Below, one piece after another: positions 34,101 through 41,985 of a stretch of 64,000 nt of DNA. This DNA is from Piscinibacter lacus (GTDB taxonomy: Bacteria; Pseudomonadota; Gammaproteobacteria; Burkholderiales; Burkholderiaceae_C), in NCBI RefSeq assembly GCF_016735685.1, contig NZ_JAERRA010000002.1:620001-684000 (forward strand), in the 5' to 3' direction. The notes beneath the pieces are model-generated. The model saw only the letters and a program-made list of their open reading frames with translations. It ran no database searches and was not told the DNA's origin. Within the stretch, counting starts at the first letter, position 1. Each line of letters begins with the position of its first letter. The translations under genes were made by a program, and so were the position numbers.

Positions 34101-35130
34101 GGCCCGCGCCCCCGGCGCCGGCCCGCAGCCGACCGGGCCGCGCCTGCTCGGCGACATCGGCGGCACCAACGCCCGCTTCGGCTGGCAGGCCGGGCCGCAG
34201 GCGGACATCGTGCAGGTGCAGGTGCTGCCCTGCCTGGAACATGCCCGCCTGGAGGACGCGATCCGCGCCTACCTGCGGCAGCAGGGCCTGCCGCCGCCGG
34301 CTTGCGCCGCCCTGGGCATCGCCAACCCGGTGACGGGCGATGCGGTGAAGATGACCAACCATGCCTGGGCCTTCAGCATCGAGGGCCTGCGCGCGGCCCT
34401 GGGCCTGGGCCGGCTGCTGATGCTCAACGACTTCAGCGCCCTGGCCCTGGCCCTGCCGGCCCTGCCGCCGCAGGCGCTGCGGGCGGTGGGCGGCGGCACG
34501 GCGGCGCCGGATGCGCCCTGCGCCCTGATCGGCCCGGGCACCGGCCTGGGCGTGTCGGGCCTGCTGCCGGTGGGCGGTGGCGGCCCGGCCTGGCCGCTGT
34601 CGGGCGAGGGCGGCCATGTGACGCTGGCGGCCGGCAACGAGCGCGAGTTCCGCGTCATCCAGGTGCTGCAAGCGCGCTACGGCCATGTATCGGCCGAGCG
34701 GGTGCTGTCCGGCCCCGGCCTGGTCGACCTGTACCACGCCCTGCTGGCGCTGGAGGGCAAGCGCGGCATCGAGATCGTCTCGCCGGCCCAGGTGCTGGAG
34801 CGTGCGGCCGAGCATCCGGGTTCAACCGCCAACGAGGCCCTGGACCTGTTCTGCGGCTTCCTCGGCAGCGTGGCCGGCGACCTGGCGCTGACGCTGGGTG
34901 CGCGCGGCGGCGTCTACTTGGGCGGCGGCATCCTGCCGCGGCTGGGCGAGCGCTTTGCAGCGTCGTCCTTCCGCACACGCTTCGAGGCCAAGGGCCGCTT
35001 CCGCAGCTACTTGCAGGCCATCCCGACCTGGGTGATCGAAGGGGCGGCGCCCGCGCTGCTCGGCGCGGCGCGGGCGCTGGACCTGCCGGTCCGGCCGGCC
35101 GACCCTCAGGCGGCGGCGAGCGCCGGGTAG
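34093..35130 (+). CDS. glk: Glucokinase
   Basis: Phosphorylates glucose with ATP. The 345-residue Glk-type (ROK-unrelated) kinase has GDIGGTNARFGWQ at the phosphate-binding site, LNDFSALALALP with the catalytic Asp, and GPGTGLGVS. Start ATG 34093 overlaps the pgi stop. The ~20-residue extension before GDIGG is longer than in E. coli. The 3' end overlaps the convergent OYE gene by 25 bp. It closes the sucrose block: the glucose half is activated here, if glucose rather than glucan is released. Confidence 0.95.
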   Translation: MHEARAPGAGPQPTGPRLLGDIGGTNARFGWQAGPQADIVQVQVLPCLEHARLEDAIRAYLRQQGLPPPACAALGIANPVTGDAVKMTNHAWAFSIEGLRAALGLGRLLMLNDFSALALALPALPPQALRAVGGGTAAPDAPCALIGPGTGLGVSGLLPVGGGGPAWPLSGEGGHVTLAAGNEREFRVIQVLQARYGHVSAERVLSGPGLVDLYHALLALEGKRGIEIVSPAQVLERAAEHPGSTANEALDLFCGFLGSVAGDLALTLGARGGVYLGGGILPRLGERFAASSFRTRFEAKGRFRSYLQAIPTWVIEGAAPALLGAARALDLPVRPADPQAAASAG

Positions 35131-36224
35131 TCGGTGTAGCCCTCGCGACCTTCGGCATAGAAGGTCGCAGGGTTGGGCGCATTCAGCGGCGCGTCGCGCT
35201 TCAGGCGCTCGACCAGGTCGGGGTTGGCGATGAAGGCGCGGCCGAAGGCGATCGCATCGGCGCGGCCGGACTGCACCGCGTCCAAGGCCATCGCGCGGGT
35301 GTAGCCGTTGTTCAGGATCAGGCTGCCGCGGAAGCTGCGGCGGACGCCGGCAAAGTCGAAGCCGCTCAGCTCGCGCGTGCCGCCGGTCGCGCCTTCGACC
35401 AGATGCAGGAAGCCCAGGCCGCGCGCATCGAGCTGCTCGATCAGCGCGCCGAAGACGGCCTGCGGATTCGAGTCGTGGATGCCGTTGGACGGCGTCAGCG
35501 GGGACAGGCGGATGCCGACCCGGCCGGCACCGATCTCCGCCACCACGGCATCGACCACTTCCAGCGCGAAGCGGCAGCGGTTCTCGATGCTGCCGCCGTA
35601 GGCATCGTGGCGCTGGTTGGCACCATCGCGCAGGAACTGGTCGATCAGGTAGCCGTTGGCGCCGTGGATCTCGACGCCATCGAAGCCGGCCGCGAGGGCG
35701 TTGGCCGCGCCGCGCCGGAACTGCGCGACGACCTCGGCAATCTCGTCCAGGCTCAGGGCATGAGGCTGGGGCAGCTCCTGCTTGCCGCGCGGCGTGTGCA
35801 CCTGGCCGGCTGCGGCAATCGCCGAAGGCGCGACCGGCGTGTGGCCGCCGTTCAAGTCGGGGTGGCTGACGCGGCCGACATGCCAGATCTGCGCGACGAT
35901 CTTCGAGCCGGCCGCATGCACGGCGGCGGTGATCGGCTTCCAGCCCTCGACCTGGGCCGCGCTGTAGATGCCCGGCGTGGCGCGGTAGCCCTTGCCGGCC
36001 GGCGCGACCTGGGTGCCTTCGCTGATGATCAGGCCGGCGCCGCTGCGCTGGCGGTAGTAGTCGACATTCATCGGCGAGCCCGGCACGTCGCCGGCGGCCT
36101 CGTCGGCGCGGCAACGGGTCAACGGGGCCATGACGACACGGTTGGCAACCTCGATGGCACCAAGGCGGCCGGGCTGGAAGAGCAGGGCCTCGGCGGGCGA
36201 GAGGGTGGAAGCGGAGACAGTCAT
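35106..36224 (-). CDS. Old Yellow Enzyme family NADH:flavin oxidoreductase (NemA/XenA-like)
   Basis: A 372-residue FMN-dependent ene-reductase of the classic OYE type: NRVVMAPLTRCRA at the first strand, SEGTQVAPAGKGY, IWHVGRVSH, and the barrel motif GVEIHGANGYLIDQFLRD followed by GGSIENRCRF. Members reduce alkenes of enones, nitro compounds and N-ethylmaleimide. The ATG at 36224 gives a normal N-terminus. Convergent with glk; not obviously part of the sugar locus. Confidence 0.93.
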   Translation of the reverse strand: MTVSASTLSPAEALLFQPGRLGAIEVANRVVMAPLTRCRADEAAGDVPGSPMNVDYYRQRSGAGLIISEGTQVAPAGKGYRATPGIYSAAQVEGWKPITAAVHAAGSKIVAQIWHVGRVSHPDLNGGHTPVAPSAIAAAGQVHTPRGKQELPQPHALSLDEIAEVVAQFRRGAANALAAGFDGVEIHGANGYLIDQFLRDGANQRHDAYGGSIENRCRFALEVVDAVVAEIGAGRVGIRLSPLTPSNGIHDSNPQAVFGALIEQLDARGLGFLHLVEGATGGTRELSGFDFAGVRRSFRGSLILNNGYTRAMALDAVQSGRADAIAFGRAFIANPDLVERLKRDAPLNAPNPATFYAEGREGYTDYPALAAA

Positions 36225-36345
36225 CGGGTGCGACAGGGTCGGGCGACCCCGGGTAAACACGGAGACGGCCAGTGTGTCGACCGCGAATAGCCCTTGCCGC
36301 GCGGGGGCTTGCAGCCGTCGGGCGGGCGGCGACGCCCGCGCGCCG

Positions 36346-36918
36346 TCAATCCGGATGGCGGATGAAGCGCGCGTTCGCCGGCAGCTTCAGCGCGGCCAGG
36401 CGGGCGGCATCGAGCACCGCATCCTCGGGCAGCAGGCCATTGGCATGCAGCAGCCAGGCGCTGAGCGCGTAGACCGCCTCGGGCGGCAGGCTGCCCGGCG
36501 CCTGCAGCGGCATGGCGCGGCGGATGTAGTCGAACAGGGTGCTGGCCTGCGGCCAGTGGTTGCCGATCGTGCGTTCGGCGCCGGGCCGCAGCGCCAGCGG
36601 CGCCCGGCCGACCAGGCGGCCGCCGTTCAGGCCCTGGGCCTGGCCCTCGCCCTCGGCCCCGTGGCAACTGGCGCAGTGCTGGGCATAGAGCGCCCGGCCC
36701 TCGGCCACGCTGCCGCGGCCGGGCGGCAGGCCGCGACCGTCGGGGTAGACGCTGAGGCTGCCGGCCTGCGCCGGGGGCAGCGGCTGGCCCAGGCGCGGTC
36801 GGCCGGCCTCGGCCCCCAGCACGGGCGGGGCGGCGGCTGCCAGCGGCCCGCTGCCCAGCAGCCAGGCGGCCAGCAGGGCGCGGCCGGCGAGCGCGGCGAA
36901 GCGGCCTTCAGAAGGCAT
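36346..36918 (-). CDS. Monoheme cytochrome c, partner of the sulfite dehydrogenase (SoxD/SorB-like)
   Basis: A 190-residue exported c-type cytochrome: signal peptide (residues 8-30), one CxxCH heme site (CASCH, 82-86) after GRALYAQH, and a likely distal Met at about 136 in RRAMPLQAPGSLPPE. It overlaps the SoxC-like gene by 11 bp, so it probably takes electrons from that enzyme. It is shorter than the diheme SoxD of classic Sox systems. Confidence 0.85.
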   Translation of the reverse strand: MPSEGRFAALAGRALLAAWLLGSGPLAAAAPPVLGAEAGRPRLGQPLPPAQAGSLSVYPDGRGLPPGRGSVAEGRALYAQHCASCHGAEGEGQAQGLNGGRLVGRAPLALRPGAERTIGNHWPQASTLFDYIRRAMPLQAPGSLPPEAVYALSAWLLHANGLLPEDAVLDAARLAALKLPANARFIRHPD

Positions 36919-38167
36919 CGAAACCGTCCTGGCCGTAGCTGTGCAGCACCGCGCCGTGCGGCGCGACGGCCCAGGTGACGATGGCGTTGTAGTGATAGAA
37001 GCCGCCGCGCCCGCGGGCGGCGAGCAGGGCCTCGCGGGCGGGCTGCACCTGGCCGCGATCGTCGGTGGCGCGGCTCTGCAAGAGGGCCGGCTGGCCGTCC
37101 CAGCGCCAGGGCAGGCGGAAGCGGCTCAGGGCATGAGCCTGGGCCGGGGCATCGAGCGGCGCCTCGGTCCAGTGCTTGCCGCCATCGACCGAGACCTCGA
37201 CCCGGCGGATCGCGCCATGGCCGCTCCAGGCCAGGCCGCGGATCTCGTGCACGCCCGGGCCGGGCAGGGTCTGGCCGTGCGAGGGCGAGGTGATCAGCGA
37301 CTTCACGTCCATGCGCATCGCGAACTGGCGCACCCGGCCGTCGGGCAGGGGCTCGGTGTAGCGGGCGGTCTCGTTGCGGGCCATGGCGGGCTGGTCGGAG
37401 GCCTCCAGCGTGTTCAGCCACTTGACCCACAGCACGCCCTTGAGGCCCGGCAGCACCAGGCGCATGGGGTGGCCGTTCTCGGGCCGCAGGCGCTCGCCGT
37501 TCTGGAACAGGCCGATCAGGCCGCGCTCGCGCGCCAGGGCCATGGGCACGCTGACATGCATGGCGCCGGCATCGCCGCCGGTGGCGACCAGCCAGCCGGC
37601 CTGCGGATCGACACCGGCTTCGTCGAGCAGCAGGGCCAGCGGCACGCCGGCCCATTCGGCGCCGGACAGCAGGCCATGGACCAGGCCGGCCGGGCGCTGC
37701 ACCGGCTCCTCGAACCAGCCGGCGCTGCTGTTGCCCGCGCATTCGAGGAAGGCCTGCTGCGCGCGCCGGGGGTAGCGCAGCAGGGCATCGACGCTCCATT
37801 GCAGCGGCTGGCGCACGCGGCCGATCAGGCGCAGGCGGTGCTGCGCCGGGTCGATGCGGGGCGTGCCGCCGTGGTTGCGGACGAAATGCAGGCCGTTGGG
37901 CGTGATCGTGCCATCGAGCTGTTCCAGCGGGGTCCAGGCCGCGCCGTTGGTGTCCAGCCCGCGATGGTTCAGGCCGATGCGGCGCTGCACGCCGGCTTCG
38001 GCCGGAGCGGGCTGGCCATAGGGCTGGAAGGCTTCGCCGGCCGGGGCCGGGCCGTCCGCCACGGCGCCTTGCACCGCCGCACCGCCGGCCAGGGCCGCGG
38101 CCGTGGCCTGGTGCAGGAAACGGCGCCGCGTGGGCGCGGGGTCGGGGGCAGCGGGTGGCGCGGTCAT
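36908..38167 (-). CDS. SoxC-like sulfite/sulfane dehydrogenase, molybdopterin subunit
   Basis: A 419-residue periplasmic molybdoenzyme of the sulfite oxidase family. The Tat signal RRRFLHQ (14-20) predicts export in folded form. C143 in FLECAGNSSAGW is the molybdenum ligand; later segments NGHPMRLVLPGLKG, KWLNTLE and the C-terminal Mo-dimer domain (IRRVEVSVDGGKHW) match SoxC. It would oxidise sulfite or protein-bound sulfane sulfur and pass electrons to the adjacent cytochrome. No other sox genes are nearby, so a SorAB-type sulfite-detoxifying role is as likely as Sox-pathway thiosulfate oxidation. Confidence 0.88.
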   Translation of the reverse strand: MTAPPAAPDPAPTRRRFLHQATAAALAGGAAVQGAVADGPAPAGEAFQPYGQPAPAEAGVQRRIGLNHRGLDTNGAAWTPLEQLDGTITPNGLHFVRNHGGTPRIDPAQHRLRLIGRVRQPLQWSVDALLRYPRRAQQAFLECAGNSSAGWFEEPVQRPAGLVHGLLSGAEWAGVPLALLLDEAGVDPQAGWLVATGGDAGAMHVSVPMALARERGLIGLFQNGERLRPENGHPMRLVLPGLKGVLWVKWLNTLEASDQPAMARNETARYTEPLPDGRVRQFAMRMDVKSLITSPSHGQTLPGPGVHEIRGLAWSGHGAIRRVEVSVDGGKHWTEAPLDAPAQAHALSRFRLPWRWDGQPALLQSRATDDRGQVQPAREALLAARGRGGFYHYNAIVTWAVAPHGAVLHSYGQDGFDAF

Positions 38168-38221
38168 GGGCCCAGTTTAGGCAGGCCCGGCCTCCGGACG
38201 CCGCCCGGGGGCGGGGCCTTG

Positions 38222-38235
38222 GTTCGCTAACGAAC
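38222..38235. promoter_or_regulatory. Palindrome GTTCG-N4-CGAAC upstream of a Crp/Fnr gene
   Basis: GTTCGCTAACGAAC at 38222-38235 is a perfect inverted repeat with a 4-bp centre, the geometry of Crp/Fnr-family binding sites. It lies 82 bp before the first Crp/Fnr start and just upstream of AT-rich sequence containing TAAAGT (a possible -10). It could be an autoregulatory site or serve the divergent soxC-like gene. Confidence 0.4.
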
Positions 38236-38316
38236 ATCCAGAAACGCGGGAAATCCCTAAAGTGAAGGTCCGGCCGATCGCGGCCCAGCCCCACAACCGC
38301 CCGGGAGGCGCACACG

Positions 38317-39024
38317 ATGACCGATCCAAGCCTGCTTCGCCAGAACCACCTTCTCGCGGCCCTCAGCGAAGAGGACCTGGCGCGCTGGTTGCCCCTCCTG
38401 GAAGAAGTGGACATGCCGCTCGGTCATGTGATCTACGAATCCGGCCGGGTGCAGAGCCATGTCTACTTCCCGACGACCGCCATCGTCTCGCTGCTCTATG
38501 TGATGGAGAACGGCGCCTCGGCCGAGATCGCGGTGGTGGGCAACGAGGGCGTGGTCGGCATCTCGCTCTTCATGGGCGGCGGCTCGACGCCGAGCCGGGC
38601 GGTCGTGCAGAGCGCCGGCCGCGGCATTCGCCTGCCGGGCCGGATCATGACGCGCGACTTCGACAGCTCGGGCACCGTCATGCACCTGATGCTGCGCTAC
38701 ACGCAGGCCCTGATCACGCAGATGGCGCAGACCGCCGTCTGCAACCGCCACCACAGCCTGGACCAGCAGCTCTGCCGCTGGCTGCTGCTTAGCCTGGACC
38801 GGCTCAGCGGCCATGAGCTGAAGATGACGCAGGAGCTGATCGCCAACATGCTGGGCGTGCGCCGCGAGGGCGTGACCGAGGCGGCGCTGAAGCTGCAACG
38901 CATGGGCCTGATCCGCTATGCGCGCGGCCACATCACCGTGCTCGACCGGCCCGGCCTGGAGAAGCGCACCTGCGAGTGCTACGCCGTGGTCAAGCGCGAG
39001 TACGACCGCCTGCTGCCCGACTGA
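38317..39024 (+). CDS. Crp/Fnr-family transcriptional regulator (first)
   Basis: A 235-residue regulator: N-terminal cyclic-nucleotide-binding-type beta-roll (GHVIYESGRVQSHVYFPTTAIVSLLY, 36-61) and C-terminal winged helix (MTQELIANMLGVRREGVTEAALKLQRMG). The cysteines needed for an Fnr Fe-S cluster and the residues that bind cAMP in Crp are absent, so the signal is unknown. This subtype (HTQ/IVSLL type) is common in Burkholderiales, often beside stress genes. It is followed by a paralogue. Confidence 0.85.
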   Translation: MTDPSLLRQNHLLAALSEEDLARWLPLLEEVDMPLGHVIYESGRVQSHVYFPTTAIVSLLYVMENGASAEIAVVGNEGVVGISLFMGGGSTPSRAVVQSAGRGIRLPGRIMTRDFDSSGTVMHLMLRYTQALITQMAQTAVCNRHHSLDQQLCRWLLLSLDRLSGHELKMTQELIANMLGVRREGVTEAALKLQRMGLIRYARGHITVLDRPGLEKRTCECYAVVKREYDRLLPD

Positions 39025-39163
39025 GCCGGCCCAGGCCGTCCTGGGTGCGATAGCAGACGGTCGGCCGGGGTAGGCCGCCCCAGACTCAAGCCTCGCCGGC
39101 CCTTGCGGTGGCACCGTCCCAGCCCGGGGGTGCCGACCCCGCGGCAGCGCGACCCAACTTGCC

Positions 39164-39868
39164 ATGACGCCGCCTGAGAACCACCTGATCCGCCGCCTGC
39201 CGGCCCGCGAGCGCCAGGCCCTGCTGGCCCTGGCCGAGCCGGTGGAACTGCGCCTGTCGGCCGTGCTGGTCGAGGCCGATGCGCCCAGCCCCGACCTCTA
39301 CCTGCCGCTGAGCGGCTTCGTCTCGCTGATCATCCCGGTCGATCAGCACCCGGGCCTGGAGGTCGGCATGGTCGGCTGGGAAGGCCTGCTCGGCCTGCAC
39401 CGCCTGCTGGGCCACAGCCGCTCGCCGCTGCGCGTCGTCGTGCAGGGCGCGGGCGAGGCCCTGCGCCTGCCCTGGGCAAGCTTCCAGCCCCTGCTGCAAG
39501 CCAGCCCGGGCTTGCAGGACACCCTGCGACGCTACCTGGGCAACCACCTCGACCAGCTCGCCCGCGCGGTGGCCTGCCAGCGCTTCCACACCATCGCGCC
39601 GCGCCTGGCGCGCTGGCTGCTGATGAGCCAGGACCGCGCCCGCAGCAGCGAGATCCAGGTCACCCATGCCTTCCTGGCCTACATGCTGGGCGTGCGGCGC
39701 GTCGGCATCACCCTGGCCGCCCAGCGGCTGCAACTTGCCGGGCTGATCGACTACCGGCGCGGCGTGCTCGGCGTGCTGGACCGTCGCGGCCTGGAAGACG
39801 CCGCTTGCAATTGCTACCGCGCCGACCGCCTGCGCTATGCCGAAGTGCTCGGCGAGCCGGGCGGCTGA
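39164..39868 (+). CDS. Crp/Fnr-family transcriptional regulator (second)
   Basis: A 234-residue paralogue of the preceding regulator: beta-roll with YLPLSGFVSLIIPVDQ and EVGMVGWEGLLGLH, then a winged helix with VTHAFLAYMLGVRRVGITLAAQRLQ. The two share layout but are clearly diverged, so they probably respond to different cues. ATG at 39164. The diguanylate cyclase gene begins 5 bp after its stop, suggesting cotranscription. Confidence 0.85.
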   Translation: MTPPENHLIRRLPARERQALLALAEPVELRLSAVLVEADAPSPDLYLPLSGFVSLIIPVDQHPGLEVGMVGWEGLLGLHRLLGHSRSPLRVVVQGAGEALRLPWASFQPLLQASPGLQDTLRRYLGNHLDQLARAVACQRFHTIAPRLARWLLMSQDRARSSEIQVTHAFLAYMLGVRRVGITLAAQRLQLAGLIDYRRGVLGVLDRRGLEDAACNCYRADRLRYAEVLGEPGG

Positions 39869-39872
39869 AGCG

Positions 39873-40820
39873 ATGTCCACCTCCCCCGATGCAAAGGGCC
39901 TTGCGATGCACCTCCCCCTGCCCCAGGACCCGCGGCCCCTCGCCCTGCACGGCCTGCCGCCCACCACCCGCATCCCGTCCGTCCGCCGGAACGGCAGCCT
40001 GGCGCTGCCGCCCGAAGACCGCGTGCTGGATGACGGCCGGGCCCTGCTGCGCCAGACCCGCCGGGCCCTGCGCCTGGCCATGCACACCCCGATGACGAGC
40101 AGCCTGGCGGCCGAGCACCTGAGCCTGCGCAACGGCCTGATCACCTGCCTGGGTGCACTCGACCGGCTGCAACTGCTGCTGGCGCTGGAATCCGTCCGCC
40201 AGCGCCAGCAGGCCCGCGGCCGGGAACAGGGCCGCGCCGAGCTGGCGCAGACCCAGGCCCACCTGGCCCGGCTCGACCAGGATGCGCAGCAGGCCCGCCA
40301 CCAGGCCCTGCACGACAGCCTGACCGGCTTGCCGAACCGCCGCCAGTTCGAGGAGCGACTGGTCGAGGCCCTGGCCGAGCCGGCCGAGGCAGTGCGCCGT
40401 GCCCGGGGCCTGCTCTACCTGGACCTCGATGGCTTCAAGGCGATCAACGACCGCCACGGCCATGCGGTCGGCGACAGCGTGCTGCGGGTGATCGCGCGTC
40501 GCCTGGCCGCCACCGTGCGCAGCGAGGACTTGATGAGCCGCGTCGGCGGCGACGAATTCGCCTGCCTGCTGCGCCGGCTCGACCGACCCGAGCGGCTGCA
40601 GGTGCTGGGCCACAAGCTGGTCGAGGCGGTCGGACAGCCGATCCAGCTTGGCGGCCTGACCTTGCAGCTCGGCGCCAGCGTCGGCGGCCTGCGGCTGGAA
40701 CCCACGTCACGCGACGCCAACGCCCTGCTGCGCGCGGCCGACCGCGCGATGTACCGGGCCAAGCGCGACGGAGGCGGCCTGGCCCTGTTCGATGCCGAGC
40801 GGGACGGGCCGATCGCCTGA
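39873..40820 (+). CDS. Diguanylate cyclase (GGDEF)
   Basis: A 315-residue protein that would make cyclic di-GMP. The N-terminal 140 residues are helical with a coiled-coil-like Gln/Arg-rich segment (100-145); the GGDEF domain follows: HDSLTGLPNRRQFEERL, LYLDLDGFKAIND, and VGGDEFACLL. The active-site GGDEF is intact (225-229), and an RSED inhibitory site (RxxD) lies five residues before it, so product feedback is expected. No membrane helix is evident; activation may come through the helical N-terminus. Start 39873 was chosen over a downstream ATG at 39906; the ribosome site is weak for both. Confidence 0.88.
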   Translation: MSTSPDAKGLAMHLPLPQDPRPLALHGLPPTTRIPSVRRNGSLALPPEDRVLDDGRALLRQTRRALRLAMHTPMTSSLAAEHLSLRNGLITCLGALDRLQLLLALESVRQRQQARGREQGRAELAQTQAHLARLDQDAQQARHQALHDSLTGLPNRRQFEERLVEALAEPAEAVRRARGLLYLDLDGFKAINDRHGHAVGDSVLRVIARRLAATVRSEDLMSRVGGDEFACLLRRLDRPERLQVLGHKLVEAVGQPIQLGGLTLQLGASVGGLRLEPTSRDANALLRAADRAMYRAKRDGGGLALFDAERDGPIA

Positions 40821-40898
40821 GCCGCGCGGCCCGCGGCCGGTCGCACCGGCCCACCGGCCGGCCGGCTGCCGGCAGCTCGTCCGCGACGGAGCCCGACC

Positions 40899-41969
40899 AT
40901 GTCCCCCGATCCGTCCCCCTTCGAGCCACGGCTTGCCGCCCTGGCCCATCAACTCGGGCGCGACGGCCAGCCCGTCGAACGCGCCGAAGGCCGCGAGATG
41001 GACTGGCTGCTCGCCGGCCCCTGGGCCTACGGCCTGTGGCGCCTGCGCAGCGGCCCCGGCGCCGACCTGCGCGAGCTGCCGGCCCGCGACGCCGCCAGCC
41101 GCGAAGCCCTGCGGCTCAACCGGCGCCATGCCGCATCGCTGTATCAGGCCACGCTGCATCCGGTCTGGGCCGAAGGGGCCGCCCCGAGCGCGGGCACCGT
41201 GCCGCCGCAGTTGATCGACCATGCGGTCGTGATGCGCCGCATCGCATGCAGCCAGCGCGGTCACCGCCTGCTGCAAGCCGGCCGCCTGGCCGCCCACAGC
41301 CTGGCCGTGCTGGCCCGCGACCTGGCGGCCGTGCACCGCGCGGCCGCCGGACTGCCGGCCGACAGCCCGTGGGGCCGGCCCGAGCATCTGCTGGAAGCCA
41401 GCCTGGACGCGCTCGACGCACCGGGGCCGCCGCTGGAGGCGCCGATCCGGCGCGAGCTCACCCAGCGCCTGTGCGGCCTGGCCCAGGATCTGGCGCCGGT
41501 CTGGGCGGCCCGCCGCGCGGCCGGCTGGGTGCGCGAAGGCCACGGCCGCCTGCGGCTCGACCATCTGGTGCTGTCCGGCAGCAGCCTGCGGCCGGTGGCC
41601 TGCGCCGTGCTCGATCCGGCCGAGCGCTGGATCGACCCGGTGCAGGACCTGGCCGGCCTGCTCTTCGACCTGCTGCTGCACGGCCAGCCGGCGCTCGCCG
41701 CCAACCTGCGGCAGCACATGGTGCTGTGCCTGGGCCAGACGATCGATGCCGAGCTGCTGCGCCAGGCCCTGCTGCAACGCGGTCTGCTGGCCCGCGCCCG
41801 GCTGCCGCAGCCGCTGAGCGACGGCAGCCCGCGCGACGGTCCGGATGCCGCCAGCGCCCTGCTCCTGCTGCGCGCGCTGGCCGACCCCCTGCGCACCCCG
41901 GGCCTGGGCATGCAGGCCGGCGACTTCGTCGACACCGGCTGCCGCCGCCCGGCGGCCGCCTGCCCGTGA
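40899..41969 (+). CDS. COG2187-like protein with degenerate phosphotransferase fold
   Basis: A 356-residue protein resembling the N-terminal, aminoglycoside-phosphotransferase-like half of COG2187 proteins: VVMRRIACSQRGHRLLQAG, ARDLAAVHRAA, then GWVREGHGRLRLDHLVL and LDPAERWIDPVQDLAGLLFDLLLHG. In intact relatives the catalytic loop reads HGDLHL; here it is HGRLRLDH, so the key Asp is shifted or lost, and the C-terminal P-loop domain is absent. A pseudokinase or binding role is possible. The match is by eye. The DUF4010 gene starts 16 bp downstream. Confidence 0.55.
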   Translation: MSPDPSPFEPRLAALAHQLGRDGQPVERAEGREMDWLLAGPWAYGLWRLRSGPGADLRELPARDAASREALRLNRRHAASLYQATLHPVWAEGAAPSAGTVPPQLIDHAVVMRRIACSQRGHRLLQAGRLAAHSLAVLARDLAAVHRAAAGLPADSPWGRPEHLLEASLDALDAPGPPLEAPIRRELTQRLCGLAQDLAPVWAARRAAGWVREGHGRLRLDHLVLSGSSLRPVACAVLDPAERWIDPVQDLAGLLFDLLLHGQPALAANLRQHMVLCLGQTIDAELLRQALLQRGLLARARLPQPLSDGSPRDGPDAASALLLLRALADPLRTPGLGMQAGDFVDTGCRRPAAACP

Positions 41970-41985
41970 GGCGGCTGGGACCGGC

